Notes: a model not told the origin generated them from the letters alone. Positions 10,408 through 22,542 are shown, counted from the first letter of the stretch. The stretch: DNA of 64,000 nt from Heterodera schachtii (GCA_023374025.1 SIJG01000017.1:1689671-1753670), one strand, 5' to 3'. Numbers and translations are program-made.

Positions 10408-13400
10408 CCCCCCCCCATCTCAAATCACCCTGATCGCGCTCCATTCCCTCCACGTCATAATCCCTGAGCAAACGGTGAGTGAGTGATATGATTGGAAGTT
10501 GCGCGATGCTTTCTTTGTTTGTGCTCTGCTGAAAATTAGTGCCCACTGACGCGCAACATCAGCTGTATTCTGAGCAATGGGAAACAGGATAGAAAGGGAG
10601 AGGGATTTATAATGAGAAAACGGGGGCAAAATCATTCGATCGTTTAGAGAAAATGAATGGATTTGATCGGCGACGAGGGGAGGGAAAGAAGGGAAAGAAG
10701 TTGCGTTTAGTTGGCCAGGCCAACGCCATAATGAAAAAGAGAGGCAAACAATCGCCGAAAGATGGAAAGGGTCATAGCGGGGGCAATTAAACGGGGAAAA
10801 GTTAAACGGGGCACGACAAATTGCCCTGGGGGTTTAATTTGGGGAGGGGGCGGAAGTTGTGTTACAAAGGGAGGAGAGCGAAAATGCGAACAGAGAAAGG
10901 GAAAAGAGAATGTTGGGAGGGTGACAATGGCAAGGGATTGATCGGAGTGATCGGACGAACACTTTGAAGGGAAAGAGACAAACAAAGGAAGAAAATTGAG
11001 AAAAATGGGGGGGGGGGGGGAAGAAAGTACAAAATAAAGTGATCGGAAGGAGAGAAAAGGGAAGTACAAATGCGGATGGAAGGGAAGTGAAATGAGGCGA
11101 CGAAAGTGCGCGAAAGATTGCGCGATTTATTGGCTCCAATATTCCGAAAAACGCATTCTGTGCCCTCACAGCTTACATGAGAATTGAGCCGCTTCAAGCA
11201 ATTGTTGCACTAACAACAACAGAAAACAACAAAAACACAGTGACAATGAAAGCATTTAAAAGAATTGGGGGGAGGACACTGAACTTGAAGCAGCAAAAGG
11301 GGGGGGGGGGAAGAGCAGTTGCAGCGGGGGGGGGGGGGGGGGGGGGGATGAACGCGACGACGAAGCGGTGAGGGATTGGGGGGGGGGGGGATCGGATTGA
11401 TCCGCACCCCATTCATCACTCTAAACATCTGAAGGCTGCAGAAGCATTGGCTTCTCATAAACGGGGGATTGGGGGAAAAGCCGTGTTGGACCGGGCGGGG
11501 GAAGCGAATTGCGCACGGGGAAAAGCTTCTTCTGCTTCTGCTGGTGCAAACCTTTCGCCGCTGTTGGGCTGTGAACGTCCGCCGGAGGGGAGGGGAGGGA
11601 CAGAATTTATTCCGCCAAATGCTTTTTCGGGCTGAGCAATAAGCACATGGTTCATTCCGCCCAATCCAATTCTGGTTCATTTCCCCGCTTCTGAAGTGAT
11701 CGCTCCCCTCGGCGGAACTCGCCAAAATCCAGCGAATGTAACCCAAAACATTTTACACCAAATTATTCACCAATGATAGCAGCAGCAGCGCTAAAAAGTG
11801 CCTGTCTGGGGGAAAGAGAGAGAGGCCAAAAACACGAAATGGACGACGGACGGGGGGGGGGACGAAGAAGTTAATGGTCGAGTGGGTGGGATGAAAGGCA
11901 TGGAAAACACGGGCGAACGTACAACCGACGAAACCGCCCCCGAGGTTGCGCGAAACAGAAAAATTTAATAATAATCGCCTGACGGGAAGCAGAGACGCAG
12001 AGGGAGACGGAAAATGCCCGAGGCATTTCTCTTTCTCTGAGCGCGCGAGTCGTTCGGGACGCAATGGCAGTTTTTTGTTGAATGGGCAGGCGGCGACTAA
12101 CGATCACAGAAGAGAAACTGAAGAGCGAAAGGGAGGGAGAAAAGCGTTCGATCGACTTTCACTCACAAAATCACACAATCTTTCAAAGTTTCTAATTGGG
12201 AAAACCAGTTTTAGAAGGGGGGAGAGAGTGTGTGGGCGAGAGAAAGAGAGGAAAAGCGGAAGGAAAGGGAAGAGCGAGGGAGCATTAGAGAGTGAGGGAG
12301 TAGGAGAGAAATTAGGGTCCGGGAAACCCGAAGAAAGACACAGAGAGAGAGAGAGCGAGAGAAAGAGGGAGAGGGGGGGGGGGGAAACAAAAGCAATACG
12401 AATGATGATTGGCAGCAGATGAGGAAGAAGCATGCTGGAAGCGATCGGAAGAAGCAATTACTTACTCACAAATGATTAGCATGCAAATGATTAGGCAGGC
12501 GTTTTGCCCCGGGGCAATGATCAGCAGAAGAAATTATGTCCAAAAAGGTAATCCGAAGAAACGCCAAACACTTTTTTATTCGTCAAAAGCGATGGGACAA
12601 TTAATAAAAAATTTGTTAATTCATACCAAAGGGAAAGCATAAGGTAATTAATTAATTAATTAATTAATGGGAGGGAGGGGGGAAAAATATCAGAAGGAAT
12701 ATCCCCCGTCATGCGCAAAGCAAAATGTGCACAGAAAGAAATGAATGAAAGGGAATGAAAAACAGTTGATAAATGAACAAATAAAAGGGACCAATTCAAA
12801 AGGCCCGGGGCAAATTGGATTATGTAATGAATAAAAAACACGCCAATTAAACTTTAAAGTGGAAGCACAAATTGTTGGGTTTCTTTCTACCGGGGGGGGG
12901 GGGGATCCAAACCAACCCCCCCCTTCTCCCCCCCCCCCCCCCCTTTGCCTCGTCCCCCAAAATGTTGAAGATTGATTCCCCCCCCCAACGCCCAAATTGT
13001 GTCTTCACCCATTTTGCGTAATTTGCCGCATAAAAAACCAGTTTAATTTAATGAGAAAAGTTTGGAAGAGAAATGGAATAGGGAGGGGGGGACATTCATT
13101 CATTGCCATCGGTTTGTTGGCTGATTCTCCTGCTCTGATATTGGCTTTTGAAAGTGATTAGGACCAGCAAATGCGAATTTATTGGCAAAGGTTTAACGGT
13201 AAACAGAAAATAAAAATGGATTAATTTAATTTGTTGGCTCTTTTTGTTTTGGTGGACGCCGCCTTTTAACTTGGCTTCTTCCTGCTGTAGTAAATCCTTC
13301 AAAATGCTTTTCTTCCCTCTCTCCTTTTCCACCTTTCTCCTCTTTTTCTTCCCCTCTCTTTGCGTCTTCTTTCCTTTTTTCCCTCCTCTCTTTTCCCATT

Positions 13401-13486
13401 TCTCTCCTTATGTATTTACATTCCATTCAACTTCCTCGTCTTTTCTCTTCTCTTTTCCCCCTCCCCTTCTCTTATTTTCTTCCTCT
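10408..13486. other. Repeat-rich, low-complexity intergenic DNA; no gene supported
   Basis: The stretch has long G runs (10999-11010, about 11300-11347, 11380-11390), a C run at 12920-12945, GA-rich DNA at 12230-12390 and a TTAA/TAAT microsatellite at 12641-12667. Minus-strand frames around 11455-11664 (starting MGGMNHVLIAQPEKAF) have protein-like composition, but I could not place supporting splice sites. A small unannotated gene there is possible. Confidence 0.4.
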
Positions 13487-13780
13487 TTGCGTTATTCCTT
13501 TTTCTTCCTTTTCCTCATCTCTTTCTCTTCCTTTCGCTCTTCCCTCACAATTGCTTTTTTTCCCCCTTCCTCTCCTCTTTACGTTATTCCTTTTCTTCCT
13601 CCCTTTCTCTTCCTTCCCCTCTTCCTTCACATTTGTTCTTCTTCCTCTTCCCTTTTTCAAAACTTTATCCTCTTTCTTCCTCTTTACGTTGTTCCATTTC
13701 TTCGTTTCCCGCTCTCTTACTCTTCCTTCCTCTGTTCCTTCACAATTGCTCTTTTTCCTCTTCCTCTTCCCTTCTCTCCT
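13487..13780. repeat. Degenerate CT-rich tandem repeat, ~90-106 bp unit
   Basis: The word TTTRCGTTRTTCC recurs at about 13487, 13577 and 13683. Each time it is followed by CTTCC-rich sequence and a CTTCACAMTTG word. The plus-strand open frames across it translate to Phe/Leu/Ser-rich low complexity and are by-products of the repeat. The repeat abuts the 3' end of the minus-strand gene that stops at 13740. Confidence 0.6.
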
Positions 13781-15594
13781 CCTTTTTCGGCATTCTTCGT
13801 CTTTCTCCGTTTTGCTTCCTGCTCCTACTCCTCCTCCTCCCTCCCTTCCGCTGTTCTTCTGCCGCCGTCATCACTCGGTGATAAAAGCGAAATGCCCCCG
13901 CGGGAACGCCCAAAACGAACACTGACGCAACCAAAATGAACAGCAAATCGCGCGGGTGGCAAAGGACAAAAGACTAAAAATAAAAAAACAATATGAAAAT
14001 GTTTGAAGTGCCGACTTTATAATCCCAGGGAGGCAAACATTGCGAAACATCGTCCAATTTTGCAACTTTTTCCCGAAAGAATTTCGTCTCGAGCATTTCT
14101 TCAGGCAACAAATCGCTGACCTAAAGCCATCAGCTGCCGATTTATTTGAATTTAAATATAATTAATTAATTGGTTTGATATAAGCATGCTTCTTCAACAT
14201 GTGCTATCTCCAGCACTGTCTGATCCGTCCATAGGGCGCGACGACCCGCGCGGAATTGCGCATTTTTAATGTCCAAAAGGTCAGTGTCTGTCACTTGGTC
14301 ATTTTTCGCCCCTTTTCTGTTTGCCCATCTGCGCTTCGTCAGAAAAGCAAATTGAACAACGAAAAATTGTTCATCCACACATTGTTTTCTCAGCAAAAGC
14401 ACTTGGTCCTATAGGAATTTGAATTTGAATTTGGACGCAATTTTTGGCGATTTGTAAATTCTCACAAATTTGATTTTGTCGACAAAAGTGGTCGAAAGCC
14501 AATGGGCAAGAAAAGAGTCCATCAGTTGGGGGAAAAGCGATTGGAAGCCGAACAGAACGGGGAGGGGGAAAAGCAGGGGGACGGTGAGCACTTTGGAGGG
14601 AACATTTCGAATGAGAAAAGCGGAAGAGCAACGCCGAAGAGGCGCGGAAGCGGAGGAACGACGGAAGGGCGACACGGAACAGACACAATGCCAAAAGGGG
14701 GCAAACGCGGACAAATGACCGTTGCACAGAGTGTGCTGCTCGCCAAGGCATACTGTGGACAGACACGGTGTTGATGGTACGGTGCTAACAAATGGTTTAC
14801 CGTCCCATGCGTCCGTCTGTAATTGGTGCCGCGTTTCGCTTTGAGTCAACGCCTGTTTTTTTTTGTTCAAAAGCATCATTTCCAATTATTTGAATTGTCA
14901 ATTTAAATATGATAATTTTTCTTAAATTGTTTGATATTTTTAATTACTAATGTCAATTTATTTGCTCGCTAATTACCTTATTAAGGCGTTGGTGTCTTCT
15001 GATCACTTTCTCGATTTGTTGCGTGACCAATTGTCCGCCAGAATTGGACATTGCGTCAATAATTTCCATCGTTTGCAATCGTTTCAGTGTTTCTCTGTCC
15101 ATTTTAGTCAAATTTACCTGTCAACCCATTAACAAATTGAGCTCTTAATCAATTAATTGTCTTAATTTGCCTCTCCTGGATCAAATGTGTGCACATATCT
15201 CATGCCAATTGTTTGGTTGGCACTTTTTCGGTTTCGATTGTATTGACTACAAATGATTTTAAGCTTCGTCATTTGCTCGGCACTGATAAAATTTTCCTGA
15301 AAAATCAAAATTAATTTCCTCTTTTTCTGCCATTTTAGAAATGACCCTTGAGAGAATGTTTCCGAAAAGATCCAATTTGGAGGGCGTTAAACGACGGCCA
15401 CGAAAGCGCTTAAGGGCAATGCCATCGGCCAAGGAATTGCCATTGTACGATTGATTTGGCATTTTGCCATCGAATTCAACCGATTTTAACAGAAAACGTT
15501 GACGAACACAGTAAAGCAAAAGGAGAAGGAACAGAATGAAAAAGGACAAATGCCATGGAGAAAAACACTGACGGCGGCGTAGGAAAATATTCAT
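13740..15594 (-). CDS. Unrecognised protein with N-terminal and C-terminal TM segments
   Basis: Seven exons join exactly in phase 0: 15346-15594, 15171-15296, 14977-15117, 14466-14852, 14199-14408, 14016-14120 and 13740-13973, giving about 483 residues. A basic N-terminus is followed by a membrane segment (LSFFILFLLLLLYCV). Then comes an extracytoplasmic region of about 370 residues with several Cys and charged helices. A second membrane segment follows near the C-terminus (DLLFILVASVFVLGV), and the tail is Arg/Glu-rich. Intron 2 (15118-15170) uses a GC donor. The gene starts only 86 bp after the stop of the ground-like gene on the same strand, a spacing typical of nematode operons. I recognise no family. 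The Cys-rich exon 4 is the least certain, because its frame rests on phase alone. Confidence 0.6.
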
Positions 15595-15680
15595 TTTGGA
15601 GAAAAATTGGAAAGGGACAAGAAAAGACTAATAATGTAAAATGACGATAATGGACATATTCGGTCCTAATTAGGTCCTAA

Positions 15681-16878
15681 TTAGTTCCTCTTCCGCTTTC
15701 TTCCTCGGCCCAATGCGGTAAATCGTCGTGCAAATTGCTCTTCTTCCCCTCCTTCGCCCTCTTCTGTCCCTTCTTCGTCCTCTCCTTCGGCGATTAATTT
15801 GTGACTTCTTTCCAATTGTCGGAACACATAACACGTGTTGCCATTGATCTGCTCTTGACAGAACTCCTAAAATGATGCGGAGCTTCATTATTTTCAATTT
15901 GCTTTGTTTGGGTACGTCGGTGTTCGAAATGTAAGAAAAGTCGGCGTTGGCACAAATCACGTTGAATTTGGCTTCAAATTGGCGTTCCGCCACCGTTTGA
16001 ATGTTCCGTTTGATCGCGGATGCGTCTCTTCCTTTTGCCTTTGAGCAAATCATTCAGTTAAATATAATTAATTAATTAGAGTTCGTTTGTTAATTAATTG
16101 GGTCATCGATCCGTCACTCACACTCGTAATGATCCTGAATTTAAAAAAGTAGTCTTGCTTATAAAGCCTCTCCCAAATATCACTTTCTGATCCGTTCGCT
16201 GTTGCATCGGCCCGTCGTTGTGCCGTCCCTTTCATTGTCCGGCAGTGTTAGTGGCTCCTCCAGCACCGAGTTGCCCCCCTCCTCCCCCCAGGGGTCGTCG
16301 CTTTTCCTTTTTGCCCTTCGTACTTCCGCTTTTCCTTGCCCCTTTTTGTCCGACTTCTTCTTCTTCTTCTCCTTGCCCTTTCCCTTCTTTTCCTTGTCCT
16401 TTTTCGGCTTTTCCTTTTTTTCGTCATTGGATTGTCCTTGTCCCCTCATTTTCTGCTGTTCATTTGTCTTCATTAGCACTTCCAAATTGGTCGCTTTCGC
16501 CTTCACTTCGTTTGGCATTCCCTCCACTTTTTCCACCGTTTTTGTCGGCTTTCTTCTCACATTAAGCATGTTCACCAAAGTCTTCACTTTTTTCGCCTCT
16601 TCCATTTGTTGTTCCAACATTCTTTGATGGAATGTTTCGGCCGTTGGCAAAGGTTGGCGATGAAATTTTGAAGAAGAAAAAGAGGAAGAGGAAGAACAAG
16701 CACAATCATTGGAAGAAGAGGAATATTTGAGTGATGAGGAGGAAAGAACAGAAGGCAAATGGGAGGAGGGGAGGAAAAGTTGGGCAAAGGAAGGGGAGAA
16801 AAGACAATGGAGAAGTAGGAGGGGGAAGAGAAACAGAGCGCAAAACATTTTGAGAGATGGAGGACAATTGGAAGCCAA
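15681..16878 (-). CDS. Ground-like domain secreted protein
   Basis: Four exons: 16184-16878, a 13-nt microexon 16122-16134, 15916-16038 and 15681-15866, all phase-consistent. The start at 16878, or Met at 16848 (MFCALFLFPLLLLHCLF), gives a signal peptide. A long Lys/Glu/Ser-rich region follows, then the C-terminal ground-like domain: CNSERI, DASAIKRNIQ, AERQFEAKFNVICANADFSY, then FC and CYVFRQ, with the family's four spaced Cys. Ground-like and groundhog proteins are nematode relatives of the Hedgehog-related genes; they are secreted, usually in the epidermis, and linked to cuticle and moulting in C. elegans. The tail after the domain is acidic then basic. A TATA-like box lies 63-72 bp upstream of the start. 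The gene is followed closely by another on the same strand. Confidence 0.88.
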
Positions 16879-16940
16879 ATGAGGAAGGATGAAAGAATGA
16901 ATGAATGGGAGGGAGGAGCGGGAGGGGAAGGGACGAAGAC

Positions 16941-16950
16941 TTTTATAAGC
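16941..16950 (-). promoter_or_regulatory. TATA box of the ground-like gene
   Basis: On the minus strand the sequence reads GCTTATAAAA. It ends about 63 bp before the ATG at 16878, leaving room for a start site about 30 bp downstream and a short leader. Position and sequence fit a core TATA element; nothing further supports it. Confidence 0.45.
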
Positions 16951-17571
16951 CGGAAAATGGGGGGGGGGGAGTGGAGAGAGTGGGGTCCGGATGAACGAAG
17001 CAACGAAAAATATGTATATCCATGCCCTGAAAAGGGATTGCGGATGGGGGCAGAATATCCCACTCCTGTCCCCCCTCTTTCAAGTGGATACTTAGCGCCC
17101 GAGGGGATGAAACAATTCCGAAACACTATAATTAGCAATAAATTATTATTTTGTTGCAAGCAAATTATTGTGGAAATGCTCAAAAAGAAAAGTGTGACAA
17201 AGTGTCAAATTAGGACATTTCGCTGTTTTGCCTTCTTCTGCTGATCAATGACAATCAATCAATCAATTCATTAATTAGTTGTCCCTTTTTTGACTTTTCC
17301 CCGTTACACCATTTTGATTGAATTTTATCAGAAAAGACAATCGCTTCCTCGCGCCTTTCTTTGCTTCCCCTCTTTCTGCTGTTTGCCCTCAGAAATTTCA
17401 CCTTGACCCCCCCCCCCCCCCCCCCCCGCATTTCTTCGATCTCTCCCCCCCCTTCCCCCCCCATTCTTTCTTTACCTTTTTGATCATTTCCTTCGCTTTT
17501 CCCTATTTCTTACATTTTTATATTTTTTCGCCATTTAATTTGAATATTTTTGTTTTTTTTCTCGTCTCCAA
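16951..17571. other. Intergenic region between divergent genes, with a long poly(C)
   Basis: It holds a C run at about 17408-17427 and C-rich sequence at 17446-17462, then AT-rich DNA before the dehydratase start at 17572. It should contain promoters for both flanking genes; only the ground-like TATA box is recognisable. Confidence 0.45.
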
Positions 17572-20520
17572 ATGGCTTCTTCTTTTTCGTCTTCTTCGCC
17601 TTCCGTCCTCCGTTTCGAGCCCAAAAATGTGTTGGTCACTGGCGGCTGCGGTTTCATTGGCTCAAATTTTGTGAATTTTGCCTTTGAAAAGTGGCCGCAG
17701 AGCAATTTTGTGAACGTGGACAAATTGATACTGAACAGTGACTGTAATTACGTGGCACGGAAAGTGCGCAATTCGGCGCGGTACAAAAGCGAATTGGCGG
17801 ACATTCGCAACGGAAAAGTGCTGAAAAAAGTGTTGGAGCAAAATGAGGTGAAAAAGGGAGAGGAAACTAAGAAAATTAAATGAAATAAAACATTCATGAT
17901 TAATGAAATTCATCATTATTAAATTGATTCAATTAAGAAACGACGAACAAAAATTGAAATTATTAAACGAATAATTTTTTAAATTACTGTTTATAAAAAT
18001 CGCAAAGGAAACAAAAATATGTTAATACATCAAAAAGAAACGATTATAAACAAATTTAATTTTTGATTTTTTGGTAATTACGTGTTAATTTTGATTGATC
18101 AATTTAATAATTGCTTTAATTGATTGATCAGATTGATACGATTGTGCACTTCGCAGCCGATTGCACCAGCAAACGATGCTATGAACAACCGATGGAAGCG
18201 TTGGAGAACAATTCGGTCGCGTTCGTACAAATGTTGGAATGTGTGAGAGAATATGGAAAAGTGAAAAAATTCGTGCACATTAGCACGGACGAGGTAATTA
18301 GCTAATTAGCAGCAATTAAAGGCCATTAGGAAACACTTAATTTGCATCGGAATTCTCTTTTTGAGGTGTACGGCGATTCGAATTTGGGGCCAACTGAAAA
18401 GCCGAAGTCGGAAGAGTGCCCAATTTTACCGGGGAATCCGTACGCGGCCACAAAAGTGCATCGTTTTTTGGCATTTTAATCATTTCGACATAATTCCTTT
18501 GCAAATCCTCAGGCAATCTGCGAGTTCTACGCCCATCTGTTCCAACAAAAGTTCGCACTTCCAATTGTGACCCTTCGCATCAACAACATTTACGGGCCCA
18601 ACCAATGGGACGTTAAAGTGACAGACAAATCTAAAAATTGGAACACCATTTTAAAATGTTAGCTAATGCCTCGCTTCATCGAAATGGCACGGAAGCAGAA
18701 GCGATTCCCCGTCCAAGGCAGCGGGGACCAATTGCGTTCGTGGCTGTACGTGGACGACGCCTCAGAGGGAATCATTCGGGCGGCCGAAGTTGGCCGAGTG
18801 GGGCAAATTTACAACTTGGGCACTTATTTGGAGAAAAACGGTCGGTTGGAATGGTTTGAATGTGGCCAAATTCCTTGCCGATCAAAACGCTCCCACAAAG
18901 TGTGAATTCAGTGAAGGAAGTGGCGGAATGTGTCCAAAGCGAAGTCCGTACTCAAATGGGCCAGCCGGTGGTTGCGCCCCAATTCGATCACATTGCCGAC
19001 CGACCCTACAACGACCAGCGATATCTGATCAGTTTTTCAAAGGCCACGAAGGAACTCGGCTGGACCCCGAAAACACCCTTTGAAGAAGGTCAGTTTTAAA
19101 AGAAAATTTGTATGAATTGTTGTACCTTTTCCAGGCTTGAAAAGAGTGGTCAGCTCCCACTTGGAGCATAAAACGGAGCCAAGCCAAAGACTTTCGGTGA
19201 TTATTTACGGGGGGCGCGGATGGGTGGGCCAACAGGTGGCCAAACTGTTGGAGACGCGCAAAATCCGATACGAATTGGCCAAGAAGAAAATCGGCTTCGA
19301 TCATGAGAAAGAAGTGATAATTGAGCACCCAAACGGGTGGACGACTGATTGGTGTTGCTCAGGTTGAGCTTGAACTGCTCCAAGTTCGTCCTACGCATGT
19401 GTTGTGCTGCACGGGACGAACCCACGGGGGACAGTTCAAAACCATCGAATATTTGGAGGGCGGGGCGGACAGAGACTTTGAGAATGTCAGGGATAACTTA
19501 TTCTGTGGTACGGCTTAATAGACCAAATAATTAATTAATTAACTATTAATTGAGAAATAATACCGGTAAAGTTTTAATTTGTTTAAGTCATTTATAATTT
19601 GTACCTTTTTTAACGTTTAGCGTTGCAATTGGCCATTATTTGCCAACGATGTAAGTACATATTTTTTATAATTAGGGTAATTCTTTGTTTTTTTTATTCT
19701 TGCTCAATATCCAAATTTATCATTTCGCTCATACTGTGTAGTTATTTCGGTTACTGTATTTACAGTGGGCCTCCACTTCACTTACATTGGCACCGGCTAC
19801 CTTTTTGCCTATGACAAGGAGCATCCCGTGGGTGGGTTTGGGTTTGGCGAGAATGGTAAGTACAGCATGAAAATAAAAAAGCCATTTTATCCCCATTTGC
19901 TTCGCTTCCGATTTGCCCACTTTCTTCGGCAATTCCTACTCCGTGGTGAAGGGATTCACCGATCGAATGATCAACCGATTGGCATTTGACGAAGTGATCA
20001 ATGCGCGCATAACACTGCCGCTGAATTATGCGCTGGACGAAGAGCGAAATTTGTTGGCCAAAATCACCAAATACAAGTTGGCCATGAATAGTTGGAGGGC
20101 ATCTTTTTGGTGATTATGCAGACAAATCTTCGACCTGCCCGTCTCAATTTCCATCCTTCCCGACCTTTTGCCGGCACTTCTTCGGCTGATGGAGCAGCGT
20201 TTCTCGGGCCCTCTGAATTTGATCAGTCCGGAACCGATCAGTCTGGCCAAAACCCTCCGCCTCTACAAAGAAGTGATGATTCATTCATATTTGATATGCT
20301 CCTTAATTCATTCATTTGTCCTTATTTTTGCCAGCATTTCGACCCGAATCTGTCGGATTTTGAGGCGATTACAGCCGAATCGGAGAAGGGCAAACAGCTG
20401 ATGGCCACCAAAGGGAACTGCGCACTGAGCACCGATCTGTTGACGAAACTGTGCCCCGAGGTGAAGCGAAGCAGCGACGAATTGGTGGCCAATTTCAAAC
20501 GGATGAAAGAGACGAAATGA
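17572..20520 (+). CDS. Bifunctional nucleotide-sugar 4,6-dehydratase / epimerase-reductase (rhamnose synthesis)
   Basis: Thirteen exons from 17572-17847 to 20335-20520 give about 644 residues. The N-terminal half is an SDR-type 4,6-dehydratase: nucleotide-binding GGCGFIG, catalytic STDE...VYGD, YAATK (Tyr-x-x-x-Lys) and [11 protein letters not shown]. The C-terminal half is a second Rossmann enzyme ([30 protein letters not shown]) of the dTDP-4-dehydrorhamnose reductase / plant NRS-ER type. The fusion therefore resembles plant RHM and the nematode enzyme making dTDP-rhamnose (C. elegans RML pathway), which converts NDP-glucose to the 4-keto-6-deoxy sugar and then reduces it. The intron at 18841-18911 must be removed to keep the frame. 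The exon at 19911-20076 has a CG instead of AG before it. The dehydratase plus epimerase-reductase call is firm; the exact nucleotide (dTDP or UDP) is not visible. Confidence 0.9.
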
Positions 20521-21014
20521 AAGGGGCGCAATTAAGAAAAACAAAAAGACAATCGAATTGGGATTGGTAATTATTTATATTCAAAGTAAATAACCAAGGA
20601 AAAAATATATTTTAAATTTCAATTTTTAATTATTTGAAATAAAATAGCGGTCGCTGCGAAGAAGAAAAAAACTATTAGTCATTCATTATTGTAATATTCA
20701 CTACCCAATTGTCCAATTCTGTCCAAATGTCCGGTCGATTGACAGATCAAAATTTCATTTTATTATTGCCTTTTTTATCAAGACACATTGAAATTTGAAT
20801 TGAAAATCTATTGTACCTGGGACCTGATCGGGTGCATATTTTATCCGTGAATGATTTGAGCTGGTGCCCATTTTTCCGGTGTCCACCAATTCGTCCGATA
20901 TCCCCCCTTCCCCCCCCCCTCCCCCTCATTCTTTTGCTTCTCAATTTACGTTAGAATGCACGTGAGAACAAAGAACGAAAAGCACAACTGATCATGGGCT
21001 GATTTGTGTGTTTG
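20521..21014. other. Intergenic; no gene seen
   Basis: AT-rich 3' flank of the dehydratase gene, with an AATAAA-like word near 20638, then C-rich sequence at 20904-20930. No coding signal. Confidence 0.5.
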
Positions 21015-21025
21015 TTTATAAAAGC
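21015..21025 (+). promoter_or_regulatory. TATA box, plus strand
   Basis: TTTATAAAAGC is a close TATA-box match and one of few in the window. It lies about 134 bp before ATG 21159 of the tentative small gene that follows, so transcription could start near 21045-21055. Confidence 0.4.
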
Positions 21026-21158
21026 GTGCTCATTCAAAGCCGCGTCGCCAATTCGGAAGAAAAACGGACGGAAAGAAAGTGAGAGGGCGGGGGGAGGGGG
21101 AGAGGGGGGACAAGGGATAAGTTTGTTGCCGACCGGTGGGAGCGAACGAACTGGCCCA

Positions 21159-22542
21159 TGGACTGGAGGCAGCAGATCACTGTCCGATCAGTTATCATCA
21201 CCCGTCAGTCTTTGAGTTTCTTTCGCCTTTCCCTTTGTGTGCCCTTTTTTTCGTCCGTCCGTTCCGAGTGAAAGATAAACTTTCGGATTCTCTGCTGCAA
21301 AGATTAAGCGTAAAGCTCCCTCCAACGCGCTTCTTCTGCTTGGCGTTGTTCAACTGCTGAATGCCCATTGTTTTTAAACAACGGCAGGTGATTTTTAAGC
21401 ATTGATAGCCCATCCATTCCTTCGTCCCTTCGGCCTTCCCCCCCCCCCCCCCCCTCCCCTCCCCCCCCCCCCTCGCCATTGGTCGGTCGGCCGCCCCTCC
21501 CGCCTATACTCCAACCACGGCTTTTCCCCCCTGCCCTCCCCCTCTCTTCGTCCATTTTGAATTTTATTTATTTGCAAAGTGCCTCCCCCTCCCCTTCCCC
21601 TTTCCCACCGTCCCTCCCGAAGGTACCTGCTGGCACCCCATCCCCCCCCCGTCCATTCTCCGCCGGTGATGACCAGCAGCTGGCCCAAGGTGGACGGATG
21701 GTCATCCCCTCTCTTCCCTCCTCCCCCCTCCCTCTGTCCCCGCTGTCGCTTCTCCCCTTTCCTCCGTCCTTGTCTCCCCCCTCCTCACTTCCTTCGCGTC
21801 ATCTTCCGCGTCATTCCCACTGCCCACCCTGCTGCTGGTGGTGCTCTTCCTCCTCCCATCCGCCGTTCTCATTTTCCTCTCTCTCAAAGCAAAGTTCCGT
21901 TCCACCCACCCCAATCCCCTCGTGTCCCCCCGTCCATTGTTTGTCCAGCCCCTCTTCCCCCCCCCTTATTCCCTTATTGCCCCTCCCTTATTTTCCTTAT
22001 CCTCGACCAGCCTTTTCGTCCATTGCCGCAGTCAAAACAAAAATTGTCATTAATATGACCGTTGATTTGCCTCATACCAAATGCCGCATCAAATGGATTT
22101 TTTGCCTTGCTGAGTAATCTCTTCAAATCCGACACGGTGCCTTTTTTCCCTCTCTGCCATTTTCTAACTGATTTAAAATCACAAAGTCAGTCGGTTAATC
22201 GTCTCATCTCTCATCCTTTTCCAACATCATCGTCCGTCCCTTTTTTATCTCCCTCTTTTTCTCTCCCTCTATCTCTCTTTCTTTTTCTCTCTCTTTCTTA
22301 CTCTCGCTCTTTCTCTCGACATTTTGCTCAATTTCCGTCGTCCCGTCCCAATTCCAAATTTGTCCCCGCCCCCCTCCTCTCAATCTCAACCTGTTCTTTC
22401 TGTTCTTTCTGTTTTGTTGTGTTGCTCTCCTTCAGCGTTGCCAATTCGCCGGATGGATAACCAACCCAATTTTGGACCAATCCGCTCAAGCGCATCGATG
22501 GCCAATCAAAATGACGAAAATTGGGGGATGATCACGCAATAA
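21159..22542 (+). CDS. Tentative small one-TM protein, spliced
   Basis: Three pieces fit in frame. The start is at 21159 (MDWRQQITVRSVIIT), with a GTCAGT donor. A second exon, after an AG at about 21674, carries a Pro/Ser-rich stretch and one strong membrane segment (PTLLLVVLFLLPSAVLIFL) with a basic KAKFR follow-up. A last exon after TTCAG at 22434-22435 ends in NDENWGMITQ and stops at 22540-22542. The layout recalls the small TM proteins at 1252, 2037 and 24512. The exact exon 2 donor is not fixed, and the pyrimidine-rich DNA makes chance frames likely. No family is recognised. Confidence 0.35.

Noticed and set aside
13244..13939. 231-codon plus-strand ORF
   Set aside because: Phe/Leu/Ser/Pro-only translation of a CT-rich tandem repeat; the opposite strand carries a better supported exon at the end.
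18841..18911. Apparent double frameshift in the dehydratase, with frame [15 protein letters not shown] between
   Set aside because: A GT...TTCAG intron spanning exactly this piece joins EKN to [12 protein letters not shown] in phase, which matches the enzyme family better.
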